Of a stretch of DNA of 64,000 bases, positions 1-12,410 are shown one piece after another. The notes under the pieces are model-generated. The model was not told where the DNA came from and did no database searches. It saw nothing but the letters and a program-made list of their open reading frames with translations. The DNA comes from Vombatus ursinus (lineage: Eukaryota > Chordata > Mammalia > Diprotodontia > Vombatidae), in contig NW_020954569.1 of NCBI RefSeq assembly GCF_900497805.2, positions 19,329,110 to 19,393,109 on the forward strand, in the 5' to 3' direction. Made by a program: the position numbers and the translations under genes. How positions within the stretch are numbered: position 1 is the first letter of the stretch; every line of letters begins with the position of its first letter.

Positions 1-71
1 CTTCCTTCCTTCCTTCCTTCCTTCCTTCCTTCCTTCCTTCCTTCCTTCCTTCCTTCCTTCCTTCCTTCCTT
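1..71. repeat. (CTTC)n microsatellite
   Basis: A near-perfect CTTC tetranucleotide array runs from the first base of the window, so its true left end is not visible. The pyrimidine strand is the + strand. Nothing suggests a function. Confidence 0.97.
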
Positions 72-295
72 TATTCTACATAATTGAGCCACTGCTCTGT
101 GTAAATCATCATGCTATTAAAGCTTAAAACTGAACTAAGATTTTTGTGATACTCTGTATATCACTGCCAGTGGAATCATCATAATGTTAACATTATTTAT
201 TGTGTAATGTTATCATTAGCATATCAAGTATATATGTATACATATGTATATATGTATATATATTATATATATATGACAGATTTATTCAAATATTT
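72..295. other. AT-rich unique stretch with TATG/TA tract
   Basis: No gene is seen. Positions about 228-276 are an impure alternating TA/TATG tract. Confidence 0.6.
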
Positions 296-650
296 TCAGT
301 GGCTTCCTATTAAATATATTATAAACTCATATGTTTGTCAATCAAAAGCCCCTAGTCCATTTTAGCTTTCCAGCCTTGGTCACAGTGGCCAACCTCATGT
401 ATTCTCTACACTGGCCATCCTGTACTACTAACTTTGCATAATGCCTTTACCTCCATTTCCTCTATACTGGGACTACCAATTGTCAAATCCCTACCCCAGC
501 TCAAATACCAGTTTCTCCATAAAGTCTTCCATGATTTCCCCAGCTGAAGGTGATCTATAGTTTATCAGATCTCATAATATATTCTGTTGCTCACTATTGC
601 TATTTTATTCAAATTGTGTTATGTTTAATATATTATTTATTATATTATTT
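296..650 (+). repeat. Ancient LINE 3' part (L2/L3/CR1 group)
   Basis: The order of phrases 'tggcttcctatt', 'aaactc', 'caaagccc', 'ccagcctt', 'agctcaaat' and 'tcttccatga' matches the 3' region of L2/L3-type LINEs that are common in marsupials and monotremes. The copy is strongly diverged and has no usable frame. It abuts a CORE-SINE. Confidence 0.6.
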
Positions 651-659
651 CAGGAAGAC

Positions 660-856
660 AAGATAGCCTGATGTGGTGGAAAGATCACTGTTCTTGGAAT
701 GAGAAGTTCAAATCCTGGCATTAGAATAGCTACCTATGTTACCTTGGATAAATAATTTATTCTTTCTGGACTTTAATTTCCTTTTTTGCAAAATGAGGGA
801 ACCACACAATGACATTTAAAGTTTTTTCCAACTCTAAATCTGTGATACTCTGAGAC
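660..856 (+). repeat. CORE-SINE (MIR/THER1-like)
   Basis: A diverged tRNA-like head ('ggtggaaagatcactg', 'agttcaaatcctgg') is followed by the core and the terminal phrase 'aactctaaatctgtgatactctga', which is typical of MIR/THER1 3' ends. Confidence 0.7.
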
Positions 857-2245
857 AATTCTTAACAACTGATCTAGATTGTAATATCTTTCAATTAGAG
901 ATTATGTATTATTTTACACTGAAACATCTCCCCTGTCAAGAAAGGTGTTTTTTCACATAGTAGGTACTTAATGAGTATGTATAAAATTAGTGAAGAAATG
1001 CTATAAACTGCCACAAAATATGACATTGTCTTTTGACAGCTATTGGAGCCTTCTTCCTATCTCCATTGGTCTTCTCTGACATCTTGTCTGTAACGATGAA
1101 AGAAAACCTACAGGCTTACAAAGTTATTCATAAGTTTAAACTTTCAAGTGCAAGGATAGTTGTATCATTCCTGAATCAGTAAACTAATCTCAAAGTTGTA
1201 ATTCCAAAACAGCTTTCATTGTGTATATAATTATAAACTTGAAATGTGCCATGTTAACAAAATCGTCCTTTTGCCTTAAGTGTCAAAAGACATTAATATA
1301 AAAGAGACCTGAAAGAAGTTAAAGAGTAATACTCATTATTGCAAGCTCTCATTGGAATAGTTGTTTCATGGATAAAATTATATATTTTTAATAATGAGCC
1401 ATGATTTTTGAACTAAGCATTGTCATCAATTTAGATATTTTGAATTTGATCATTCCACCTTAAACACACACTTACATCAATCTATAACATATTCAAGCAA
1501 TGTTCATTTCAAAGCACCCTGACATACTTTATAAAACACATTATCACTCTAAATACTTCTAATGCTCAGGGACAATAGACTTTTTTTAAGAATAGTTTTT
1601 TCAAACTATTTTCCAGAGAATTCTACAAATGTATGTGTGTATGTGTGTGTGTATGTTTCCCTTGAGGTAATTATCAAATTGTAATAACATGTCAAATTCA
1701 ACTCGACAAAACCTAGTAACTTTCAGCCTGAAGCAAAGTCCTGAATCTCTGGCATGGAGTAGATTGTATTTGTAGCTAATTGCTTTTTAGAACTGTTATT
1801 CATAGATTCTATGTTCTGTCAGAAAACAGAAAGATAATTTTGTTAGCCATAGATTTACAATATTTCATCTCTTCTGATTGGTATTGAAAGCTATACATTT
1901 TTAATATTTAAAATGTATTTATTTTCTTTGACTCATTATTTTTGCATTATTTGTATTTTATGGATTGTAATTCTTTGCCCCTGGCATGTAATGTTTTCAG
2001 ACAGGAATTAGAAATCCAATAATATGATTTTGAAAGGAAAAGTAGGATATGTATGTTTATCTGTATAGATATGCACACATATATTAAGGCTTAATAGTTT
2101 ACCACTGAACTAAGAATTTTACAACACCTTATGTGTATATACACATGCACATATTTGTGCATATGTATATGTATTTATGATTTGCATGAACACATGCATA
2201 CAAAAGTGTATACATATGCATATATGTATTGTATATGTAGGAGTA
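857..2245. other. No gene seen; AT-rich unique DNA
   Basis: Contains a short imperfect TG tract (about 1630-1656) and TATG-rich stretches around 2050-2240. No open frame of note and no recognisable repeat family. Confidence 0.5.
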
Positions 2246-2488
2246 GCTAGGTATCCTAGTGGATAGTGTTCTAGTCCTGGAATTAGGAAGACATAGGCTC
2301 AAATCTGGATTCAGATATGAGCTGGGTCACCTTGGGTAAGTTGTTTAATCTCAGTTTGCCTCTGTTTCCTCATCTATCTCTTATGGTTGTTTATAAGGAA
2401 CAAATGATATGACAATTGTAAAGTGCTTAGCATAGTTCCTGGCACATAGTAAACAATATAAAAATGTTTTATTATTATCATTATTATA
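2246..2488 (+). repeat. SINE, MAR1-like (tRNA head + CORE)
   Basis: Begins 'gagtagctaggtatcctagtggatag', the diverged head of the marsupial tRNA-derived SINE. The core follows ('cctctgtttcctcatct') and the 3' end 'cctggcacatagtaaac' runs into a TTA-rich tail. Confidence 0.8.
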
Positions 2489-2559
2489 TACATTGTATTA
2501 GATATCCATTTTGCTTATGTATAAGCATGTACATATATGCTATATGTAATATATTTATA

Positions 2560-2602
2560 TGTACACACACACACACACACATATATATATACATATATAG
2601 GG
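2560..2602. repeat. (AC)n(AT)n microsatellite
   Basis: About ten CA units pass into alternating TA. A 95-codon minus-strand open frame across it (2484-2771) is mostly low-complexity translation and is not supported as a gene. Confidence 0.9.
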
Positions 2603-2771
2603 ATAAAATAATGGAGGCAAAGTAATTTAAATACATTAGAATTATGCGCAATAAAATAACCACCAACTTAGGGTGTGTGTAAGTTATGTGTGTCCAGAGG
2701 TAAACATCACATCTAGATATGACTTCCAGGAAATGTGAATAGATATTTCTAGAGTCTCCTTTGCCCATCAC

Positions 2772-4679
2772 TCTCTAAGGGAGATTTTGATTACTTCAAG
2801 GAGGGGAGCAAGTGATCAAAATTATCCAAGCTTTTAACAAACAGGAATTAAATAAATTATACAGTTTAGAATATACAAACCCATATATGTAGTGAATTAG
2901 GTCTCTGATGGGGAGTCAAATATCTCATATCAACCAACTGAGAATCCCTGATCTCTCTCTATTGGAAATTTACCAAAGTCTTTAACATGATAAGAGGGGA
3001 TATAGAAATGATAAAAATGCTCAATCCTAAATGTGTCAGTTCTTTTCAGATCGTTTCTCTTTTTTCATGAACCTTTCCCAGAAGAGAATCTGGACATACA
3101 TATTTCCTTTAAAGTTAAAAGCCAGAAGAAGAAAGATCCCCTTTCTTCTAACCTCTCACCAGCTCTGTGCCTCACATAGGCACAAATCATCAAACAATCT
3201 CTACTAATAAAAGAGTTATGTGTAAATAGGTCTCCATTCCTGGTTAAACCAATTTATGAAAATTAAAAAGTGGTCAATACAAACATATATATGCATACTG
3301 AACAATGTGTTATAGTAGCTAGTTAAAAATAATATCTCAAGATTTCTCTCATTTTGACTTCAAACTAGGCAGCTGCAAATTAATACACACATTGCATATT
3401 AACTCTCCTTACTTATATTCAAATCTTTTGAAGTTTCATATGCCACTATATTTCGTGAGCATTTTTTTCCTTACAAGAGATTTAAAATAATCTATATAAT
3501 TGCATGAGTATAATCATTTTTCAAAAGCATATGTCTACACCAGGGCCTAATTTGGTGTGAGTTCCCCTCATTCTGAACCCAGAAAATTTAGACAGGGCCT
3601 ACAATCCAATATTGTGTGTCCATGTTTCTTTGGCCATGTATCCAATCCATTAAAAAAAAAAAGTACTTTTATAAGCAGCAGTGCTGGTTTGTATTTCACA
3701 TGGGTAATAGCACATGTTAAAGTAGACTTGGGGACATTTGGAAGGTAAAAATCTGTTACAGAGAACAGTTGTAATCCCCCCCACTTGACATTTATGTTAC
3801 TAAGGTAAAAACCAAAGGGGAAGGTTGTCTAGTCAAAGTAAGTGGGACAGGCCACTTACAAACAAAATCAGCCCTTGTTGTCTATATCCCCTAAGGAAAA
3901 AAACAAAAACAAAATAAAGGAAACAATCAAACAAACAAAAATAAAGCCATGAGACAAGACAAAAAAGCATGAACTGAAGGAGAGAATATACAGCAAGCTA
4001 ACTTTATGGATGGGGAGAGTCTCACAGTACATTGATCATCAGGGTGAATAATTCCACACAAATTCATCTACTGGGGACTTGGATGTAGTTGAGTCAAATA
4101 TTTGGAAAACTAAGGGGGGTTTTATAGGTTTTTTTAATCTGAGTCAAGCAGACTAAGTTTTGGATACAGCTGCCAGGAGATCTCAGATCTGGAGTGTCAG
4201 TAAAGACTGTTGCTAACTCATGCTAGGAGAAACAAGAGAGAAACTGGCAGCTAGTCAATATTCACATTCCCTGTCAGTAGAAAATGCACTTTGAGCCATA
4301 ACTACTGGTTTTTAAGCTTCTTAGGGGCTTCTTCAGTTAGTACATTGGGGTACCTACCCTATTTTTTATAGAGCAATTGCAATCCATGAAACTGTTCTCT
4401 ATGGATTTGTCCAGAATCACTGACCCACCTGTCAAAGGCTACTGATTTTCCAAGGACCTCTGATTATCCTTTTTATTTACTTCCTTATCCACCTCTTAGA
4501 GCTTGCTTAACTTCCTTATAATATGGAATCTCTTCAATCACCCTATAATACTATCCACAATTTGAAGGTCTGGTGCCCATAGTCTACTTCTTCAGGTTTT
4601 ACATATATTGGCCTGGGAAACAAGTCCATTCCCTCTTGTCTAGCCCATGAACCTGTTTCACTTGCCTAAGCATTCTGAA
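2772..4679. other. No gene seen; unique-looking DNA
   Basis: No repeat family recognised. A 63-codon plus-strand frame (3557-3748) is present, but it crosses an A11 run, has no homology I recognise, and is of a length expected by chance. Confidence 0.45.
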
Positions 4680-5262
4680 AAAAAAACATTAAGAGACAGT
4701 ATGACACTCTCTTCAAAGGTGCCATATGGAAGTGGGACTAAACTTGTCCTATTTGGCACCAGAGGGTAGAACTAAAGGCAAAGAGTGGAAGTTCTTAAGC
4801 AGAAAATTTGTACTTGATGTCAGGAAAATTCCCTATGACTAAAGAAAAGGTTTTGACCTTTTGTATCATGGAGCTATTTAGACTTCTGCTAAAGCCTATG
4901 GAACTCTTCCTTTTCCAGTAAAGATTTTTAAATAACTAAAGGAAGCATGAAATTTTATTTTGAGGTTGGTAAAAAAAAAAAGATGTAATTCTTTCTCCCC
5001 CATCCATGTCCACATGCCTGCCAAAATCTATCCACAAATCCACGGAGTGTGTGGAACTCATGTTAAGAGCTCCCAGATTAGGGCTTTCAAAAGTAGAATG
5101 AACTATGCCAGAGTTTAGTTGGTTTCCACTGCTTGAAGGTCTTCAGGCAAAGAGAGAAGGTGACTTGTTGAGTATCTAGGAGAGATTATTCTTACATAGA
5201 TGCCATTTGAATGACATGACCTCTGACATCCCTTCCAACTCTGGAATTCTGCAGTTTGCTAA
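4680..5262 (+). repeat. Ancient LINE (L3/CR1-like), 3' portion
   Basis: The phrases 'ggcaccagagggtagaac', 'gtggaagttc' and 'gatgtcaggaaaa', then 'ttgaaggtcttcaggcaaa' and the terminus 'cccttccaactctggaattctg', follow the order of CR1/L3-type 3' ends. About 120 bp near 4980-5100 does not fit and may be an insertion or decayed sequence. Confidence 0.65.
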
Positions 5263-5436
5263 TACAACATTTCAGAAATTATTTGGTGATAGGGAGTAAA
5301 GTATCTAATTTGGGCCTAGTATCAAGAAATTAGGCAAAATGTGATATGTGATAAAAAAACACCTATCAAATTATAGGTTTTCTCTATCTCCCAATTTCTT
5401 CTTAGAGATATTTTCCCTACAGAGACATCTTGGGGC

Positions 5437-5625
5437 AGAGAAATGAAAAAACCTTAACCCAGAAGTCAGGAACATTGGTTTCTAATTATAGATCTTTTTG
5501 CTATATGATCTAGGGAAACTCACTGAATGTCTCTGAGCTTCCATTGTCTTACTTGGGGAAAAAATGATGGTCCTTACATTTAGAATATTTGTTAAGTTTT
5601 TTAGGCCGAGAAGTTTGATTTTTTT
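5437..5625 (+). repeat. CORE-SINE (MIR-like)
   Basis: Weak MIR order: 'aacccagaagtcaggaac', 'tatgatctagggaaactcact', 'ctctgagcttccattgtct'. Strongly diverged. Confidence 0.5.
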
Positions 5626-7180
5626 ACTCATGGCTAATTTTAAATAAAAAGAAAAAGGTAAAAATGTATCTCCATTTAATGGACATGAACTTCTCTAGAC
5701 TGTTCAATATTTACAAGCCTAAAAGTTTTACCAAACTCATTTTATAAGTAGAATTAACAAAAGAATGAATTGTAATTTCCTGAAATTCCGAGGTTAACAA
5801 TGTAGTGTGTCATTCTGTCTATTTAATTGCCCTTGTTGATAAGAGGAGCCGTTTTTCAAACAGAATTGACCCAGAAGTACACAGAAAATGTGGAATTATA
5901 GTTTCAAGACAGGACTTTGGATTATTTTTCAGTTCTTAGAATTCTTTATTATAGTTGAATAAGGCTGTTATAACTAAAAATACCTCATTTAGGTTCAGGG
6001 AGTACAATGCCTTTATTTAGGTTTCCAAGTAACATTGGGAAACTGCATCTACAAGACAAATAAATACCACTTAAGATTTTGTCCTATTAATTTAATAAAT
6101 TGGAGGTTGCAATGCTTTGAAGTGAAGTATTATAAATTTTGCATTATAAAGGCAAAAGAAAACCTAGTTCTTCTTTCAATTGTACTTAAAGCAAGCTTTA
6201 ACCCTTCTTTACCACCACCACGATGGCATACATACATCTTCACCAAATCAAAGCTTTGGCCTTTCTTTAGTAGCTTTACTTCTTTTAAAGTTTGTCATTT
6301 GGTATCTACTGGAAAGCTTTACTTCACTGATTACTGATTTCCAAAAGTGCTATGATACACCAGAAATCTTTGTTAGCAATTGATATTAAGAAGAAACACC
6401 AAAGGATTGTGGAAAAGCAACATTAAAAGAAAGGTGAGACATTCTGAGTTTCTAAATGAATAAGGAATACTAGTTCAGAAATTAGACGAGTTAAAGGTGT
6501 TTTTTTTTTAGTGGAGACTACAGGCTCAATGTGAGGGCAAGTTTTCTTTGTGAGATTGACAAAATTGGAAATGATCAGAAAAGAAGGCAGATAATGGGAG
6601 GAAGAAAACAATAAGTTCAGATAAGGCTTTATTTAAAATCATACACCTGAATTGAGTAGTTCAAAGGATTAATTGCATCCAACAGTTGTTTAAAAAAAGG
6701 CATTTCCTTTATGATTAGTGTATTAGGATTAATCATGAAAACAATATACACATAACTGGAGAGTCGTTCCAGAATAAACTATGTTATATTACTATAAAAC
6801 AGTTATTTTCAATTCTTGATGGGGGTCATTTCCTCTTATGACTCTTAAAGTTGCTTACAATTTTGTTTGTGTGGTAATTTTAAAGCTAAGGTCATGTCTA
6901 GATGTCTGGAAATGTTGAAGAATGAAAGTGTGATGAAGAAACTCTGATTAAGAAATTCAGCTAGAGATTTCCTATTTTCTCATTTCACAAGTGGTATGTA
7001 AGTTTAATCTGAGAAATAACACATTCAGATATGACTCTTGACCTTTGTAAAAGTACTCTTGGCAATGGACCTCTCTGAGATAGGGTTCAGGGGATCTCAA
7101 GAATCATGTGAAGCCATTGATAATTGATGTCATCATTACATATAGTCTGCTCTTAATTAGACACTAACAGGTAGGGTAGT
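5626..7180. other. No gene seen; AT-rich unique DNA
   Basis: Overlapping short plus frames (6035-6337 and 6180-6383) have no recognisable motif. No repeat family recognised. Confidence 0.45.
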
Positions 7181-7900
7181 ATTTTACCTTTCTCTACCTC
7201 ACTCCCAACAGCAATTGCCTTCAACCTTCTCTTTTCTTTTTAAGTAATCTATGTCACTATATCTAATAACTTCATATAAAAAAATTGACTCATATACCAA
7301 GGAAAAATTGTTTCAATCTCTCTCTTCCATTTCTATACTACAGATCACCTCATCATCACCCACGAGTCACTATTCTTTTGTTATAGTCTTAGAGCATGAG
7401 GAAATATATTCCCTTGGTAATATTAATCAAAATATTTGTGTTTCTGATTCTGTCCTTTCAAACTTCTAGGTACTGATCCCTTGGTTTCTGTGGTAATCTC
7501 TCTCTAAATTTCAGTCTATTCTCATCCATTTGTTTCATCTTTCTTGGCTTCAATGATGTCTAGATCTATCTATCTATCTGTCTATCTGTCTATCTATCTA
7601 TCTATCTATCTATGCATATATATATATATCTATATATATTTACCTTTACCTGCTCAACTCATGCTTTCTTCCTTACTCTTTCATCTCTTTCACAGAGATT
7701 GAAACCCATATCCTCAACTTTCTCATCTCTTACTCTTTAAAACTTGGCAATCTGGCTTCTGACCATGAGCATGATAGTTCTTTGCACATCATTATTAATC
7801 TCTTTATATTTTTCGAGCCTACAGATTCTTGACTGTTCCATAGTCTTTGGCACCAATGACCTTGTGGATATTCTACTCTCTCAGATTCTTACAGATTCAG
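7181..7900 (+). repeat. Possible decayed LINE ORF region plus (TATC)n
   Basis: This pyrimidine-rich stretch resembles the sense strand of L2/L3-group ORF2 remnants, but no motif is firm. A (TATC/TGTC)n microsatellite lies at about 7565-7612 and passes into TA repeats to about 7638. Low confidence for the LINE call, high for the microsatellite. Confidence 0.35.
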
Positions 7901-8026
7901 ATATATATATATAACGAGCATGAGTTCAATTATCCCCATTCAAATAACTCCTAAAACTTAAATTCAATTTGTATAGCTCTTTTTAAGTTAAGGGCCCCAT
8001 TTTTACTTCTTGATAGACATCTTTGC

Positions 8027-8275
8027 TTGGAGGCAGCAAGGTGACTCAAAGGATAGAGAGCCAGGCCTGGAGTTAGGAAGACCTGAGTTCAAATCCAGCC
8101 TGATACAATTACTAACCATGAGACCCTAGGCAAATCACTTAACTTTTTTTTCCCTTAATCTACTGGAGAATAAAGTGGCAAACCAAGCTCCTTGATGTTG
8201 GGGACTACCTCAATTTGGTATTCACATTCAGAACACAGTTCCTTGAAAATAGTAGATACTTAATAAACTATAATA
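8027..8275 (+). repeat. SINE, MAR1-like
   Basis: The head 'ggaggcagcaaggtgactcaaaggatag', then 'gaagacctgagttcaaatcc', 'aggcaaatcacttaac' and a 3' end near 'gtagatacttaataaac'. Diverged. Confidence 0.75.
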
Positions 8276-8289
8276 ACTTGAATAGTACT

Positions 8290-8535
8290 TAATGTTTGCA
8301 AAATGCAGTATAAATATCACTTCATCTAATCCTCACAACAAACTTCACAGGTAGGAATTATTGTTATCCACGTTTTATGGATAAAGAAAGTGCACACAAG
8401 TGAGAGAGAGAGAAAGGGGGGGGTTAGATGACTTGCTTAGGGTCAAACAGCTAGTGTGTGAGATTGGATTTAAACACATGTCTTCCTAACTCCAAGTCCA
8501 GTGCTTTTATTTACCATGCCACCTAGCTTCCTCTA
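8290..8535 (-). repeat. CORE-SINE (MIR-like)
   Basis: Antisense MIR order: 'tcatctaatcctcacaaca', 'attgttatccacgttttatgg', 'gtcaaacagctagtgtgtg', 'tccagtgcttttatttaccatgcc'. A GA/G-rich stretch has expanded at 8401-8420. Confidence 0.8.
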
Positions 8536-8849
8536 ACTGCATGTTAATTAATTTCAGAGCTTTATAATATTTATATATGACCTATAGTAGTCATATGGAA
8601 AAGTACTGCAAAAGTTTTAATCAGTGTTAGTTTCAGACCTGATGCAATCACTAGCCTCTGGCCTCTCTAATTCCTTTAATATTTCCCCATTTAGTCATAC
8701 ATTGACTATGGATCTAGACCACTTGCATCCAAGGCTCTGTTTTCCTCCCAAGGCCTTCCTTACACCCAGAATTAAGGTCAGTCTTCATCTTTCTTATTCT
8801 CTCTTCAATCTTTGAAACTCTTGAATATTCACATGTCTTGGATATTCTG

Positions 8850-9085
8850 GAAAGAAAACTGGAATTATATAAAGAAATGAATGAAATGTCCTTGATTTTT
8901 GACTCAGCAATTCACATACTTGACTAACATCCCAAAAGTATTTATGACAAAACAAAGGCACTATATAAATCAAAATATTTACAGCAGTATTTTGTATAAT
9001 ACAAAAACAAAAACACACAAACTCAACTAGAAACAAAATAGGTATCCATTAGTTGGTAAATAGTTAAAGAAATTACAGCACTTAT
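8850..9085 (+). repeat. L1 ORF2 3' remnant, left half of a split copy
   Basis: Diverged marsupial L1: 'gactcagcaattcacatact', 'atcccaaaagtatttatgac', 'atatttacagcagtatttt', 'taggtatccattagttggtaaatag'. The L1 reading stops at about 9085 and resumes at 18169 ('agatgaatgtaatggaataa'). I infer that the ERVL-like provirus between them inserted into this L1, which makes the L1 the oldest layer of the nest. Confidence 0.65.
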
Positions 9086-9534
9086 AAGCCAGTCAAACAC
9101 AGTTTAACTGGTACAATCCCAGCTCGCATTTAAGCCTCTTCCTGGAATGGTATCATTAGCATTAACTTTCTACTAGTCCATGTGTCATTCCTACCTCCCT
9201 ATTTTGTATTCCATTTTCCTTATCAGGTAATTTAGAGGATTTTATTGGTCCTATACATAACAAAGGAATTTCATTTTTGGTTTTATGTTGTCCTTTTGTC
9301 TGAAATTATTCATAAGTTTCAATCCTTGGAGTCCTGGGACATTTGACTGGATCATTGATTACTCCCTTCTCCCCACCCCATGTGCTGTCCACTGCCACTG
9401 TGGGCATAGAGGCCTCACATCAAGATTGTCTCTGGATCAAATGGTATCCTCCTTTACTTGTGAATAACAATAGAGTTGGTTAAAGCTATGTCTGTGTGGG
9501 ATAATGCTTTTCATTTGAACTTCCCTTTGCCACA
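9086..9534 (+). repeat. Left LTR of the ERVL-like fossil
   Basis: Shares in order with 16620-18168: 'gtttaactggta', 'attaactttct', 'tattggtcctata', 'tggttttatgttgtc', 'ccactgccactgtg', 'gaggcctcacat', 'agttggttaaagctatgtct' and 'gcttttcatttgaa'. The left boundary is approximate because it adjoins the old L1; the right end is set by the PBS-like sequence. Confidence 0.7.
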
Positions 9535-10293
9535 AATTTGTGTCAGAAGATGAAAAATATTCCAGAAAATAAACCTTTAGAGAAGAAAGAGAAAGAGATG
9601 TAGAACATAGAAACATAGGAATGATCACAATGAAACATGGTATCTAGACCCCTAAGAGATTTAGGTTGCTGGTCAAAAGAACTTGTCCCTCACACTCCTG
9701 AAGATCTTGAAAGACAGATTACTTAGAAGCAATAAATTAACTCTTGGGAAGCCAAGGAGTCTATCACATAGTTGTTCCTAATCATTAGAGACTGTGCCTC
9801 AGAAAAAGAGGGTTTGCAAGAAGGAGACCCATGAACAGTACAAACAGCCAAAATCTGTTTGATAACCACCACTATTCAGTTGCAAAATGCCAGACTGTGG
9901 ACAGAGTTCTAATGTATAGTGTAAGAAAGGTAGCTTGCATAAGAGAAAGACACCAGCAGAAGCCTGCAGAATTTTCAGAAGTTTGGATAGTTTTGTTTAA
10001 TAGGAGAAGGGTCCAAATGCTCCCTTTGGTGGAAGATAAATGGATTGGGCTAGAATGCTTATCCACTAACCTTCTCCTGACTGGCATAATGTGTATCTAG
10101 AGACAACACACAACCAAGAACCTGTCCTATTAGAAAAATTTTAGATGGCCATCAAATACACACACACACACACACACACATACACATATACATACATACA
10201 CATATATAAATACACACACCACACACATACACATATATATGTACACACACATATATATGAATATATGTATATATGTGTGTGTGTATATATATA

Positions 10294-10336
<43 letters not shown>

Positions 10337-11639
10337 ATCTTCCACCAGGGGCTTGATTGGTGGGATCACCTGTTGATCCAGACAAGAAGATTCCCACTCC
10401 TACAGAAGCAATTGCTACCCTAGGACAGGAAGCACTCAGTCCATGGCTGCTCAAATGGAAATGCTTCCCTTCATGATATAATTGTAACCCAGCACATAGT
10501 TGATGCATTAATAGATCCAAGGCCATTTAAATGGGCAACGTCTTTTATGTTCCTTTTACATCCAGGAATCACAGTCCAATAAGTAATTGTTAGCCTAAGA
10601 AACTACCTCCCGCAAGTGATGAGAGGAGGAAAGAACTGGAAATGTTTTGTTAATAGAAGAGGGACCAGACAAGAACCTCACTATAGTGGTGGTGCTTTTT
10701 TTAGAGACAAGTTTGGGAGTGAGAAATCAGTAAACAAGGAGAGATAAAGGACTTCTCTGAGAAGTTCCCTCCAATGGGAATGGAAGTCAGTAAATAGGGA
10801 CAGAAAACAAAAAAAGACTTCCCCCAGAAACTCTCCAGAAAATTTATATGGTGATAGTCACTAGATCTTGTACTGCCCTAGGGAAATGTGCATTAGACTC
10901 CTAATACCATTCTGTGGAAGCAATTTAGAAATGCAGAAGCCTCTGAGGAGTCTTGATACAGGGAGACATTGAAGAAGGTCTTCAATCTGATTAGGCAGGA
11001 AAAGTGCATTAGGAAGATCAAGGAGAATCCAAGGCAGAGAACACAGGTCACTTTTAGGGCAATACTGTGCACCTCACAGGGTGAAGATGATAAGAAAGAG
11101 GAGCTAGCCTGTAGGGTTTATGCTTTGCAAAATCCGCGGGTGCCCAATGTTTTCTTCACTTCCCAGAAAGTAGCTAAAGAAGATGCATCAAAGATATTTG
11201 CCCTCTTTTGGATCTCACCCACTTCAAGTCCAGCAAACAGGAATAGAGGTGTAGTATGGTCCTCAGTCTAGTTATTCTTCAAAGGGATCACAGGCCATAG
11301 GTAGAGATTAACATAAAGTGTGGGAAATAGGCATTTTCTGTGTCTCCTAGACACCACATTCCAGGAATGTGGTGCCAGGAATTTCACATTTGATTGTCAA
11401 GAGAATTCCCTTTAGTGACTTTGGCCCAGGTCTCACAATATAGGGTATCTAAGTGACTGCCACAATCATACTGGGGCCATTCTATCCTATAAAATGGACT
11501 CTAGTGACAATACCCACTGAAAACTCTGTCATAGACATAGACCTCTCCTGAGTTATCTTATAAGAGTAGACCAACACAACGTCTGACCATGGTTCACAGC
11601 CATTTCTCATTTTCTCCCACTAACTGAGGTATAAGTAAG
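9535..11639 (+). mobile_element. ERVL-like internal region, gag/protease side
   Basis: Lies between the left LTR and the nested L1. I do not recognise individual gag motifs; the assignment rests on position. A composite dinucleotide microsatellite sits inside it at 10155-10338. Confidence 0.4.
10155..10338. repeat. Composite (CA)n-(TA)n-(TG)n microsatellite
   Basis: CA-rich on the left, TA-rich in the middle and TG-rich on the right, so the two halves are roughly inverted complements and can form a long hairpin. Long open frames on both strands across it are low-complexity H/T/Y/I/C/V runs and are not genes. Confidence 0.95.
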
Positions 11640-11747
11640 AATCCACCATTCTGGAGAGCAATTTGGAACTATGCCCAAAAGGCTATCACACCCTGCACAA
11701 CCTTTGATCCAGCAATACCATTATTAGATCTGTATCCCAAAGAATTC

Positions 11748-12410
11748 ATGAAAAGGGGAAAAGGATTCACATGTACAAAAATATTTATAGAAGTTCTCTT
11801 TGTGGTAGTAAAGAATTGGAAACTGAGGGGATGTCCATCAATTTGGGGAATGGCTCTCTTCCGGTTCTATACCATGGCACAAGACCAGGGTGAAAAGGAA
11901 AGCCCCATGCAGGAACTGCGTTTCCATAAGCTCTGCCTCAACATCTATGTTGGGGAGAGTGGGGACCGACTAACGCGGGTGACCAAAGTGTTAGAGCAAC
12001 TCACAGGCCAAACCCCAGTGTTCTCCAAAGCTAGCTATACTATCAGGTCTTTTGGAATCAGGAGGAACGAGAAGATCGCCGTTCACCGTACAGTCTGTGG
12101 GGCCAAAGCTGAAAAGATTCTGGAGAAGGGGCTGAAGGTGCGAAAATATGAGTTAAGGAAAAATAACTTCTCAGACACTGAAAACTTTGGCTTTGGGATC
12201 CAAGAGCATATCGATCTGGGGATTAAATGTGACCCGATCATCAGCATCTATGGATTGGACTTCTATGTGGTGCTGCGCAGGCCCGGGTTCAGCATTGCAG
12301 ACAAGAAGTGTAGGACAGGCTGCATTGGGGCCAAACACAGAATTGGCAAAGAGGAAGCCATGCACTGGTTCCAGCAGAAGTACAATGGCATCATCCTTCC
12401 TGGCAAATAA
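11748..12410 (+). CDS. Fused open frame: L1 ORF2 tail joined in frame to RPL11
   Basis: An uninterrupted 220-codon frame starts at an ATG inside the host L1 (11748). It reads 36 residues of the L1 ORF2 C-terminal region (including [11 protein letters not shown]), passes through six codons from the RPL11 5' UTR, and enters the complete RPL11 frame at residue 43 without a shift. Whether the fused frame is ever translated is unknown. It is probably chance, because one in three insertions would be in phase and the leader happened to lack stops. Recorded because it is the longest frame in the window with recognisable protein content. Confidence 0.45.
   Translation: MKRGKGFTCTKIFIEVLFVVVKNWKLRGCPSIWGMALFRFYTMAQDQGEKESPMQELRFHKLCLNIYVGESGDRLTRVTKVLEQLTGQTPVFSKASYTIRSFGIRRNEKIAVHRTVCGAKAEKILEKGLKVRKYELRKNNFSDTENFGFGIQEHIDLGIKCDPIISIYGLDFYVVLRRPGFSIADKKCRTGCIGAKHRIGKEEAMHWFQQKYNGIILPGK
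11811..11855 (+). repeat. Target-site duplication, left copy (RPL11 insertion)
   Basis: About 45 bp starting 'aagaattggaaactgagggg' and ending 'ggggaatggct'. It matches 12465-12508 with roughly four differences and one indel, and ends exactly where the RPL11 5' leader begins. Confidence 0.8.

Noticed and set aside
10130-10526. Long frames on both strands near 10.1-10.5 kb
   Set aside because: Produced by the CA/TA/TG microsatellite, which has no stops in several frames.
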